Source: JBGPHT01 sp041484525 (GTDB lineage: Bacteria > Acidobacteriota > Terriglobia > Bryobacterales > Bryobacteraceae). Taken from it: a DNA stretch of 16,451 nucleotides. Location: NCBI GenBank assembly GCA_041484525.1, contig JBGPHT010000171.1, positions 1-16,451 of the forward strand. Reading direction: 5' to 3'. The position numbers and the translations under genes are program-made. Below, one piece after another: positions 1 to 8,153 of the stretch. Below the pieces are notes generated by a model that saw only the letters and a program-made list of their open reading frames with translations, had not been told where the DNA came from and ran no database searches. Position 1 is the stretch's first letter; each line of letters starts with the position of its first letter.

Positions 1-138
1 AAACAGCCCCTTCCACGCCTTGTCAGCGCTCCCGTTGCAACCATGCCTCAACTCAAAATGTAGTGCAGACCTCAGCGGAACCCTCACTGAAAACAAACGG
101 CTTCCGGGTGGCGTACCGGCCCAAGTGCGAAAGTCGGG

Positions 139-2559
139 CTAGTCTTCCCGCAATACTACTATAGGGTCCAACAGCGATGCGCGGCGCGCCGGTATCCAAC
201 AGGCAGCAGCGGCGACGGCGCCGAGCAGCGCGGCTACGGCTGCGAATGTTGCGGCATTAGTCGCCGCGACGCCATACAGAAGTTTCGTCATGATGCGGGT
301 GACGGCCCACGACGCGGCGAGTCCGATCGCCAGGCCGGCAGCGGTGAGGGCGAGGCCGTATCCAACCACCATCCGGATGACGCTGCCCCGAGTGGCGCCC
401 AACGCCATGCGCAGGCCGATCTCACGGCTGCGTTGCGTGACGGAGTAGGCCAGCACCCCATAAAGGCCGATCGAAGCCAGCAGCAATGCCAGTCCGGCGA
501 ACACGCCGAGGAGAAGCAGCACTTGCCGCCGGTCGGCGACTTCGAGGGCGACAATCTCATCCATCGTGCGCACCGCGGCCACCGGCTGTTCCGGGTCTAC
601 GGAAGCTACGATGCGACGCACCGCCGGGGCCAGATTGCGCGAATCGCCGGCCGCGCGGATCACCAGATTGTCGGCCGCCCTTCGCGTCTGCGATGCCAGC
701 ACGTAGACGCCAGGCTTCATTTCGAGCTCATAGCCGCGCTCGTACACGTCCGCCACAACTCCGACGATTGTCATCCAGACAGGGTTGGGATAGCTGGTGG
801 AAACGCGATGTCCGAGTGCGCTCTCCCGGGGCCAGTACCCGCTGGCGAAGGTCTGGTTGATGACGACGACCGGGGGAGAATCAGCGCCGTCGGATGCGCT
901 TGGAAGCCTACCTTCGATCAGCCGCGCGCCCAGGGCTTTCAGATAGTCATTCGTGGTCACGCGAAAGAGAACATCACCAGAGTCGCCAGGACCAAGGGCC
1001 CGACCTTCTATCCGATAGCCGCTGGTGTTGCCGCGGCTCAGGAAGGGGAGCGTCGAGGCATAGGCCGAGCCCTCGACGCCGGGCAACGCGCGGACGCCCT
1101 CGAGCACGCGTTCGTAGAATGCCTGACGCTTCACAGGGTCGCGGTACTTGGCCGCCGGCAGCACCGTGCGCATGGTCAACAGGTGGTCGGACCGGAATCC
1201 GATATCGATCGCGCGCAGCCTCGCCAGTGTCTGCAGCATCAGGCCGGCGCCCACCAGCAACACCAGCGCGGCCGCCACCTCGATGACGACCAGCGTGTCG
1301 CGCGCGCCGCGGCCGCGTGCGCCGACGCCACCGCGACCTCCCTGCTGCAGACTGTCGTGAAGAGATCCGCGCACAGCCTGCACGGCAGGAACAGTGCTGA
1401 AGACGAGGCCGGTCAGGATCGACAATGCCAATGTAAATCCGAGGAGGCGCGAATCCATTTGCGGCAACGCTCCGTCCCCGAGCGCCACCGGCACCACGCG
1501 TGCCAGCACTCCCATGCCCGCGAGCGCCGCGCAAACGCCGAGCACGCCGCCCGAAATCGACAGCAGCATTCCCTCGGCGATCATCTGCCGCGCCAGTCTG
1601 CCGCGACCCGCGCCGAGCGCGGCGCGCACTGCGATCTCCCGCTGTCTGCGCACCGCGCGCGCCAGCAGCAGGCTCGCCAGGTTGGCGCAAGCGATCAGCA
1701 GAACGCACCCCGCGGCAGCCATCAACACCAGCAAGGCGATCCGCGTCTGGCCCAGGAGGTCCTCCTGGAGCGGCACGACGGACGCGCCCACGCGCTCGTT
1801 CTCCGGATACTGGCGCGCCAGCTCCCGCGCAATGCCGCTCATCTCTTCGCGGGCGCGCTCGACCGTGACATCCGGCTGCAAGCGCGCCACCACATTCAGG
1901 AAATGGTATCCGCGATTCGCCAGCGCGGCCGGCGAGAAAGCGATCGGGCACCAATAGTCGATCTCCCGATTGCGAAAGACAAAGTCGCGCGGCATCACGC
2001 CGATCACGGTGGACCTGGCGCCGTCCATCAGGATCGTCGTTCCGATGACGTTCGGATCTCCCAGGTATCGGCGCCGCCACAGGCGGTAGCTGATGACCGC
2101 GACCGGCGCATTCGTGCGGTCCTCGTCTTCGGAGAACGCGCGGCCCAACAGCGGTTGTACGCCGAGTACGGTGAAGAAGTCCGCGGTCACGCCCCGCCCC
2201 AGCACCTGTTCCGGCGGCCCATCCCCGGTGAGGCTTGCCGTTCGCGAAGCGGTCGCAGCCATGCCGGTAAATACATGGTTGCGGCTCTTCCAATCGGCAT
2301 AGTTGGCGGGCGCCGGCGTGTTCTGCTCGCCGGTTTTTCCGGTGCCATGCTCCCAGACCATCACCAGGCGATCCGGCTCCCGGTAGGGCAGCGCGCGCAA
2401 CAACACGGCATCGACAACCGAGAAGATCGCAGTATTCGCGCCGATGCCTAGCGCCAGGGTCAGCACCGCCACCAGAGAGAACCCGGGGCTCCGCCGGATC
2501 ATCCGCGCGCCGTAGCGCAAGTCCTGGATCAGGTTTTCGAAGTAGTTGATGCGTAGCAT
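139..2559 (-). CDS. ADOP-type MacB/FtsX-like permease
   Basis: Orphan permease of 806 residues, built as two tandem MacB_PCD plus FtsX modules and lacking an ATPase domain. The N-terminus carries the ADOP signature (about residues 13-48: DLRYGARM, RRSPGF, LALGIGANTAIF) with the first membrane segment. The first periplasmic domain runs to about 265. The first FtsX core is at about 270-395 (LLIACANLASLLLARA, then REIAVRAALGAGRGR). The second module starts near 420 and ends with a second FtsX core at about 680-806 (SIGLYGVLAYSVTQRSREIGLRMALGA in two pieces, then the PARRASLLDP tail). I chose the ATG at 2559 because it aligns with a second, duplicated start at 2807; a TTG four codons upstream also opens the frame. 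No good Shine-Dalgarno is visible, so translation may once have been coupled to the gene upstream. Substrate unknown. It is the last gene of a minus-strand cluster with a BlaI-type repressor and an M56 protease. Confidence 0.93.
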   Translation of the reverse strand: MLRINYFENLIQDLRYGARMIRRSPGFSLVAVLTLALGIGANTAIFSVVDAVLLRALPYREPDRLVMVWEHGTGKTGEQNTPAPANYADWKSRNHVFTGMAATASRTASLTGDGPPEQVLGRGVTADFFTVLGVQPLLGRAFSEDEDRTNAPVAVISYRLWRRRYLGDPNVIGTTILMDGARSTVIGVMPRDFVFRNREIDYWCPIAFSPAALANRGYHFLNVVARLQPDVTVERAREEMSGIARELARQYPENERVGASVVPLQEDLLGQTRIALLVLMAAAGCVLLIACANLASLLLARAVRRQREIAVRAALGAGRGRLARQMIAEGMLLSISGGVLGVCAALAGMGVLARVVPVALGDGALPQMDSRLLGFTLALSILTGLVFSTVPAVQAVRGSLHDSLQQGGRGGVGARGRGARDTLVVIEVAAALVLLVGAGLMLQTLARLRAIDIGFRSDHLLTMRTVLPAAKYRDPVKRQAFYERVLEGVRALPGVEGSAYASTLPFLSRGNTSGYRIEGRALGPGDSGDVLFRVTTNDYLKALGARLIEGRLPSASDGADSPPVVVINQTFASGYWPRESALGHRVSTSYPNPVWMTIVGVVADVYERGYELEMKPGVYVLASQTRRAADNLVIRAAGDSRNLAPAVRRIVASVDPEQPVAAVRTMDEIVALEVADRRQVLLLLGVFAGLALLLASIGLYGVLAYSVTQRSREIGLRMALGATRGSVIRMVVGYGLALTAAGLAIGLAASWAVTRIMTKLLYGVAATNAATFAAVAALLGAVAAAACWIPARRASLLDPIVVLRED

Positions 2560-2683
2560 GGTGCGAACCAATTATTCCCCCGCGCCCGACGCCAGCGGGA
2601 AGGCAACTCCGGCGTCGTGTCCCGCTCGCCGTTCGGCCGCGGGCTCGGCCCAGACTCAGCGTTGACCTCCGCACGATGCGGGC
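2531..2683. repeat. Tandem duplication, copy A (decayed)
   Basis: This stretch matches 2781-2972 in the same orientation. Shared blocks include tcgaagtagttga, gcgcccgacgccagc, ggcgtcgtg and ccgttcggc. Copy A lacks about 39 bases present in copy B, an in-frame loss of 13 codons of the ankyrin gene. It spans the start of the intact permease and a relic of the ankyrin gene's 3' end. The period is about 250 bp. Weaker similarity may extend to about 2765. Confidence 0.8.
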
Positions 2684-2700
2684 TGCTGGCCGCCGCAGTG
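2572..2700 (-). pseudogene. Relic of the M56-ankyrin gene 3' end
   Basis: Read on the minus strand, this stretch encodes V-N-A, a one-base frameshift, then WAEPAAER, then RAGHDAGVAFPLASGAGE and a TAA stop. The intact neighbour ends WAEPAAERPDGEW...GGHDAVVTFLLASGARE and a TAG. The relic is therefore a copy of that C-terminus with a 13-codon in-frame deletion and at least one frameshift. Its stop lies 12 bases before the permease ATG, the same spacing as in the other copy (stop at 2820, ATG at 2807). Confidence 0.75.
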
Positions 2701-2774
2701 GTGGGACACGAGCAACAATGGGAAGTTGCGGGATCGGCGGGGCGGGCTTCCTGAGCGGCCTCGCCGTGACCCCG

Positions 2775-2807
2775 GATGAGGTTCTCGAAGTAGTTGACGC
2801 TTCGCAT
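2775..2807 (-). pseudogene. Relic of the ADOP permease start
   Basis: An ATG at 2807 opens MRSVNYFENLI, nearly the same as the intact permease start MLRINYFENLI. The match then breaks off and the reading frame runs into the ankyrin relic. It sits 12 bases after the stop of the M56-ankyrin gene, where the original permease start would be expected. This is a truncated 5' stub left by the tandem duplication, not a functional gene. Confidence 0.72.
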
Positions 2808-2972
2808 GTCGCGAACCGCCTATTCCCGAGCGCCCGACGCCAGCAGGAACGTAACTACGGCGTCGTGCCCACCCTTGCGCGCCATGCTCAGCGGCGTTCG
2901 CCACTCACCGTCCGGCCGTTCGGCGGCGGGCTCCGCCCAGGCTCGGGCGTTGACGTTCGCACGGCGGGCGAC
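2781..2972. repeat. Tandem duplication, copy B
   Basis: Partner of 2531-2683. It covers the last 50 or so codons of the M56-ankyrin gene, its stop and the stub of the permease start. This copy keeps the intact ankyrin reading frame, so it carries the functional 3' end of that gene, while copy A carries the functional start of the permease. Confidence 0.8.
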
Positions 2973-4388
2973 GAGGAGCTTCACCACTTCGAGGCGGCCT
3001 TTCTCGCTGGCTTGAATCAGCGCGTTCTCGTCCTCGGGAACCATCTCGTCGACGAGCGCGCCGCGGTCCAGCAGCAGCGCAACCACGTCCGCGTGTCCGT
3101 CGCGCGCCGCCATGATGAGCGGATTCCCATCGCCGCGCACGGGCAGGTTGGGATTGGCGCCGCGGTCGAGCAGCAGTCGAACGGCTGCGAGGTGTCCCTT
3201 GCGCGCGGCGCCGATGAGCGGAGTGCCATCGCCCGGGATCGTGCAATTCATGTTCGCGCCGGCGTTCAGCAAGGCGTTGATCGCGTCGAGACCGCCTTCT
3301 TCAGCAGCTTCGTACAGGGCGCGATCGAGGGGCGCCGGACGTCGGTCGGATGTCGCCGATTGCGCGACCGCACGCACAGGTGCGATCGCAAGGACAGTCA
3401 GACTGGCGACCGCGATGGCGCTCACGGCTGCCATCAGACCAACGCGGCCGCGCCTCTGGTTGCCATCGAGAAGGGCGGAGACTCGTGTCGAAAGATCGCT
3501 GCGATTCGCCATGCCGAGTGCGGGCTGGGTGTGAGGCTTCGACAGACGCCGGGCAAGTGAAACCAACTGGCCCGCGTACTCCGTGGGCCCCTCGCGCACG
3601 ATCACGGCGTCGTCGCAGGCGCGCTCGGCTTCGAGGCAGAGCCGCCGCCACACCATCCACACCAGCGGGTGGAACCAATAGCACGCGCATGCCGTCCGAG
3701 CCGCCAACTGAATGGCCCAGTCGCCGCGCCGCACGTGCTCGAGTTCGTGAACCAGGGCGCGATGCAGATCGTCCTGACTCCACTCGGGTGCATCGGAAGG
3801 CAGCACGATCGCGGGATGCCAGAAACCGAATGTCAGGGGCGCGGCGATGTCCTCGTGCAGCAGGACCTCGACGGATCGGCGAACGCCGCACTCGGCGGCC
3901 AGCGATTGCGTGAGCGCGCGCAGCTCCGGACACGGCAAGCCATCACGACGGATAGGACGGCGCCGCCAGAGATCGCGGCCGAGCGACGCGAACAGCAGCA
4001 AGGCTCCGGAGATCCATCCCCATCGGAGTATGGCCGGCCAGGACGGCGCCGTCCAGCGGGTGCTCCCGAGCATGGGACTTCCGGAACGGCCGTCCGCGGG
4101 CGGCGGAACATCGAGCGTCGGGGCCGGTGTTGAGGCCGCAATCGATTCGCCGACGTGAGAAACGGGGACCTCGATCGTGACTCCCGGGGCAGTCAATACG
4201 ATAAGCGGAAGTGCCAGCAGCGTGGCGAACGTCGCCGCCAACTGAAGATGGCGCACGGACGCACGCGCGCGTCCGGCCAACCGCGCCGCGAGCAAGCCCA
4301 GCATCAGCAGGATGGTCGCCTTTCCCAGAATGGACAGCTCGACCCAACCGCTCAGTTTCAGCGCTGATTCGAATATCGTGGATGTCAT
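2820..4388 (-). CDS. BlaR1-like M56 metalloprotease fused to ankyrin repeats
   Basis: Membrane protein of 522 residues. Predicted membrane segments lie at about 21-37, 51-67, 119-137 and 316-337. The M56 (BlaR1/MecR1) protease domain lies between, with the zinc motif VHELEHVRRGDW (H214, E215, H218) and the downstream EAERACDDAV, whose E253 or E255 would be the third ligand. Known BlaR1 proteins carry a penicillin-binding sensor after the last membrane segment. Here there are instead about five ankyrin repeats (roughly 353-380, 389-415, 422-448, 455-480, 498-522; for example TPLIGAARKGHLAAVRLLLD). By the BlaR1 model the protease would cut the BlaI-type repressor when a signal is sensed. The start overlaps the repressor stop (ATGA), which argues for co-translation. 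The signal, and the side of the membrane on which the ankyrins lie, are unknown. Confidence 0.9.
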   Translation of the reverse strand: MTSTIFESALKLSGWVELSILGKATILLMLGLLAARLAGRARASVRHLQLAATFATLLALPLIVLTAPGVTIEVPVSHVGESIAASTPAPTLDVPPPADGRSGSPMLGSTRWTAPSWPAILRWGWISGALLLFASLGRDLWRRRPIRRDGLPCPELRALTQSLAAECGVRRSVEVLLHEDIAAPLTFGFWHPAIVLPSDAPEWSQDDLHRALVHELEHVRRGDWAIQLAARTACACYWFHPLVWMVWRRLCLEAERACDDAVIVREGPTEYAGQLVSLARRLSKPHTQPALGMANRSDLSTRVSALLDGNQRRGRVGLMAAVSAIAVASLTVLAIAPVRAVAQSATSDRRPAPLDRALYEAAEEGGLDAINALLNAGANMNCTIPGDGTPLIGAARKGHLAAVRLLLDRGANPNLPVRGDGNPLIMAARDGHADVVALLLDRGALVDEMVPEDENALIQASEKGRLEVVKLLVARRANVNARAWAEPAAERPDGEWRTPLSMARKGGHDAVVTFLLASGARE

Positions 4389-4777
4389 GATCGCCTCCTG
4401 TCTTTGCGGACCTGGTCGATCTCGGCGCGCAGGGCGTCGAGCTCGTCGTCGGTCCAGTTTTCCTGTTTCAGCAACGCCGTTACGGTGTGGCTGGATGAGC
4501 CGCCGAAGAAGACGTGCACCATTTGGTGGAGCGCGTTGCGCTGCGCGGCGGCGCGCGTTGCGGTCGGCGAATATACGTACCGCAGCCCTTCCTCGCGATG
4601 CCGCACGAAGCCCTTGGCTTCGAGCTTCACCAGCATCGCCCGAACCGCCGAGTAGCTGGGCGGATCGGAGAGGCGCTCCCGGACCTCTTCGGCGGACGCG
4701 CGGTTTCCCAAGGCGAAGATGGCGTCCATGATCTCGCGCTCGCGGCGGGTCAATTTTTCATTGGGTGGTGAAGCCAT
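4385..4777 (-). CDS. BlaI/MecI/CopY-family transcriptional repressor
   Basis: Protein of 130 residues, typical for the BlaI/MecI family. The N-terminal winged helix begins with LTRREREIMDAIFALGNRASAEEV and continues through SYSAVRAMLVKLEAKGFV to the wing (HREEGLRYVYSP). The C-terminal part (about 80-130) is the usual dimerisation region that a partner M56 protease would inactivate. A GGGAG ribosome-binding site lies nine bases before the ATG. The TGA overlaps the ATG of the M56-ankyrin gene by four bases. Two BlaI-style palindromes sit in its own promoter, so autorepression of the whole cluster is very likely. Nothing points to beta-lactam resistance; in acidobacteria such pairs are common next to unrelated genes. 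Confidence 0.95.
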   Translation of the reverse strand: MASPPNEKLTRREREIMDAIFALGNRASAEEVRERLSDPPSYSAVRAMLVKLEAKGFVRHREEGLRYVYSPTATRAAAQRNALHQMVHVFFGGSSSHTVTALLKQENWTDDELDALRAEIDQVRKDRRRS

Positions 4778-4797
4778 GGCTGGTCGCTCCCGTTTTT

Positions 4798-4819
4798 CTA
4801 TGCTACGTACGTAGCATAG
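4798..4819. promoter_or_regulatory. BlaI-type operator 1, perfect 22-bp palindrome
   Basis: CTATGCTACGT followed by its exact reverse complement, centred between 4808 and 4809. It covers the -10 box and probable start point of the repressor promoter. The CTACGT/ACGTAG core resembles the TACA/TGTA dyads of known BlaI/MecI operators. Binding by the adjacent repressor is inference. Confidence 0.82.
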
Positions 4820-4841
4820 TGCTACGGGCGTAGCATGTCAA
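4813..4841 (-). promoter_or_regulatory. Sigma70-type promoter of the BlaI operon
   Basis: On the minus strand there is a perfect TTGACA (4841-4836), a 17-base spacer and TATGCT (4818-4813). Transcription would start near 4806, about 30 bases before the repressor ATG. One palindrome fills the spacer and another covers the -10 and start point. Confidence 0.8.
4820..4835. promoter_or_regulatory. BlaI-type operator 2, 16-bp palindrome
   Basis: TGCTACGGGCGTAGCA: two TGCTACG half-sites around a central GG. Its centre is 19 bp from that of operator 1, about two helical turns, so two repressor dimers could sit side by side. It lies inside the -35/-10 spacer. Confidence 0.78.
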
Positions 4842-4915
4842 GAGCGAGTTCTGATTATCTCCGGCTCGCTGCCTTCGGACCGCATGGCCGCCCCGTGGCA
4901 CAATGAACCGCAGGG

Positions 4916-6321
<1,406 letters not shown>

Positions 6322-6328
<7 letters not shown>

Positions 6329-6360
6329 CGGAACGAACCCAATTTCGCTGATCCCTTATT
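6322..6360. terminator. Candidate bidirectional terminator
   Basis: GGGATAGCG at 6322-6330 pairs with CGCTGATCCC at 6346-6355 (one bulged G, 15-base loop) and is followed by TTATTT. It lies between the convergent pyruvate kinase and exported-protein genes and overlaps the last codons of the former. The T-rich tract is short, so the call is moderate. Confidence 0.45.
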
Positions 6361-6913
6361 TCTGGACGGACACCGGATCGCCAGTGGCGTGCTCGCGAAT
6401 CTGGTATTTGAGAAAGTCGTGCACCGCGGTCCGCGAGGTTCGATCTGTGGTGCTGACAATGACTCGTGCGCCACCGGGAGTTTCTTCGTACGCGTACGTG
6501 ATCCGCGCCTTCCGCTGGCGCAATACGGAGACACCCGGCGGCACCTCCGCATGGGTTGCAATCGGACTGGTAAAGACACCGTCCGCGAACTCTTGCGAAA
6601 TAGTTCGCAGATGGTCGCGGATCTGCTTAAGGGATACCTCATCGGCGTTCTGTTTCACACCAACTTCGATGCTGCCCCCCGCTCGCGTCAAATGAAAGTG
6701 ATGACTGACCTTGTCCTGGTCGAATCCCATCGCCAAATTGCCGCGCTTCTTCATCTCGGATTCTTGACTCATCTGCTTCAAGTGTTCTTCGTGCGACATT
6801 CCCGGCGGCATAGACTGGTGCTGCGCGGTAACAAGCGGAGCGAGGGCCACGGCGAGAAACGTCAAGTTAGCGAGGGAGTTGCTCATGGGTCCTCTTCTCT
6901 GTTTGTGTGACAT
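6356..6913 (-). CDS. Exported protein of unknown function, His/Met-rich N-terminus
   Basis: Protein of 185 residues with a likely Sec signal: a basic start (KQRR at 4-7), a hydrophobic stretch at about 13-28 and a possible cleavage after VTA (28-30). A His/Met-rich segment follows (QHQSMPPGMSHEEHLKQM, 31-48), then MGFDQDKVSHHFHLTRAGGSI (62-82, in two parts), and a fold ending DFLKYQIREHATGDP. I recall a similar uncharacterised family (MGFDQ...HHF, PPGV, KARITY, FLRFQI.DH.TGD) but know no function for it. Histidine and methionine runs suggest metal contact; that is inference. The ATG at 6913 gives the positively charged signal start and has GAGG four bases upstream. The ATG at 6886 also has AGAGGA upstream but would lose all basic residues. 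It stands alone and is convergent with pyruvate kinase. Confidence 0.8.
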   Translation of the reverse strand: MSHKQRRGPMSNSLANLTFLAVALAPLVTAQHQSMPPGMSHEEHLKQMSQESEMKKRGNLAMGFDQDKVSHHFHLTRAGGSIEVGVKQNADEVSLKQIRDHLRTISQEFADGVFTSPIATHAEVPPGVSVLRQRKARITYAYEETPGGARVIVSTTDRTSRTAVHDFLKYQIREHATGDPVSVQK

Positions 6914-7384
6914 ATTTCCTCGATCAGAAAGACGTGGGTTTCTCGACCGACGCAGCCGCCGCGGATTCGAGCAACTGGGATCGCCGGCGTGTGCTGGCGT
7001 TTCTTTCCGCCCTGCTCGAGCGCGAGCGCTACGACGTGATCCTCACGCTGCTGCCCACGGAGCGGACCCACGGCCATCACCGGGCGGCGACTCTCCTCGC
7101 TCTCGAAGCCGTCTCCAAACTCGCGCCCGCCGAACGGCCGCTGGTGTTCGGCGTCGAGGCGCGCAGTAAACACGATCCCGCGCCGGCTTTCGGCGGGGCT
7201 GCGCCCGTTCTGGCTTTCGACCGGACGACGCCCTTTGGCTATCAGCATACACTCTCCTGTCAGATCGTGGTTCTGGCTGTTCGAAGTAGGCGGACCGGAC
7301 GCTCGCGAACGGCTCGAAGACTTCGCGGCCCAACTGCAACCTACTTCGCACGCATTGCACTCCACCAACGGGGAAGGTCGCTGA
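6907..7384 (+). pseudogene. Broken PIG-L (LmbE-like) deacetylase relic
   Basis: The frame from 6907 reads TYFLDQKDVGFSTD, WDRRRVLAFLSALL, RYDVILTLLP, THGHHRAATLLALEAV and FDRTTPFGYQHTLSCQIVV, which I recognise as the middle of PIG-L family N-acetylglucosaminyl deacetylases. The N-terminal third with the HPDD-type zinc motif is missing. After CQIV (about 7266) the similarity jumps to another frame, WFWLFEVGGPDARERLEDF and on to a TGA at 7382-7384. Roughly 25 codons have been lost along with the frame. The left breakpoint coincides with the start of the exported-protein gene, and the right end overlaps the 3' end of the HAD gene on the other strand. Family assignment is from memory of the conserved THGHH region. 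Confidence 0.68.
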
Positions 7385-8153
7385 CGGAATCGAAGACGGC
7401 GTAGGGGCGGACCGCTCCCTCGAGATCGGCGGGACGAAACTTGCCGGTCTTCACCATGGCGCCTGCGAGGCCGGCGGATTGCGCGCCGCCGATGTCCGCA
7501 TCGATGTCGTCGCCGATCATGAGGAGTTGCGCGAGTGGAAGTGCGAGCACTTGAGCAGCGGCGTCGAAGAAGGCGGCGGCGGGCTTGCCGAAGACGAGAG
7601 GCTTGCGGCCGGTGGCGTGTTCGAGAGCGGCGACGAACGGAGCGGCGTCGAGCGAGATGCCGTCCGAGGCCAACCAGTAGCGCGTCATGCCGAGCGCAAT
7701 AAGGGCTGCATCGGGGTTGTGATGCAGCAGGCGGAAAGCGCGGTTGAGAGTTTTGTAATCCCAGAGGTTGCCGAGATCGCCCACTACGACGTAGGAAGCG
7801 CCGCGCTCGGCGTCATCCGGAAGACAAGGCAGACCGTCGAACTCGGGGCGGGCGGCTGGGCGTAGGAAGAGCGCGATATCCCTGGCGGTGCGGGCGCGCA
7901 GCCAGTCGGCGGCGGCGACGGCGGGGGTCAAAATCGCTTCCACCGTTCCGGGAATGCCGAACGCATTGAGCTTCGCGGCCAGAACGGCGCGCGATCTCGA
8001 GGTGGTGTTGGTCACGAAGAGATGCGGAATCTGTTGCGCCTCGACCCACCGGATGGCTTCGACAGCACCGGGGATGAGGCGGTCGGAGTTGTAGAGAACG
8101 CCGTCCATGTCGAAGAGAATGCCGCGAAGGTCGGTGTTACCGGAAGGTGTCAT
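7341..8153 (-). CDS. HAD superfamily IIA phosphatase (NagD/LHPP-like)
   Basis: Protein of 270 residues. Motif I is ILFDMDGVLYNSD (12-24, nucleophile D15 and acid/base D17). Motif II is HLFVTNTTSRSR (44-55). A C2-type cap lies at about 80-180. Motif III is the lysine of VFGKPAAAFF (K190). Motif IV is MIGDDIDADIGGAQSAG (212-228). The cap type and the closing GAMVKTGKF segment fit the subfamily that includes NagD, phosphoglycolate phosphatases and LHPP. The natural substrate cannot be told from sequence. The same frame is open far upstream, but the ATG at 8153 is the right start: it immediately precedes motif I and overlaps the stop of the DUF2182 gene (ATGA). The last 44 bases overlap the PIG-L relic on the opposite strand. 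Confidence 0.92.
   Translation of the reverse strand: MTPSGNTDLRGILFDMDGVLYNSDRLIPGAVEAIRWVEAQQIPHLFVTNTTSRSRAVLAAKLNAFGIPGTVEAILTPAVAAADWLRARTARDIALFLRPAARPEFDGLPCLPDDAERGASYVVVGDLGNLWDYKTLNRAFRLLHHNPDAALIALGMTRYWLASDGISLDAAPFVAALEHATGRKPLVFGKPAAAFFDAAAQVLALPLAQLLMIGDDIDADIGGAQSAGLAGAMVKTGKFRPADLEGAVRPYAVFDSVSDLPRWWSAMRAK

Noticed and set aside
1..138. Possible gene end or terminator left of the permease
   Set aside because: No open frame with motifs and no clear hairpin with a T tract could be supported.
433..2451. 672-codon open frame on plus across the permease
   Set aside because: Antisense to a clear ADOP permease; composition rich in H, R and Q with no recognisable domain, typical of a high-GC shadow frame.
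974..2674. 566-codon open frame on minus in another frame of the permease
   Set aside because: Only its upstream part touches the ankyrin relic; the rest is an out-of-frame reading of the permease, rich in R, A and G.
2676..3560. 294-codon open frame on plus across the ankyrin region
   Set aside because: Antisense to the M56-ankyrin gene, with no family motif.
2820..4777. Beta-lactam resistance locus (BlaI/BlaR1)
   Set aside because: There is no penicillin-binding sensor domain and no beta-lactamase gene nearby; only the protease and repressor architecture is shared.
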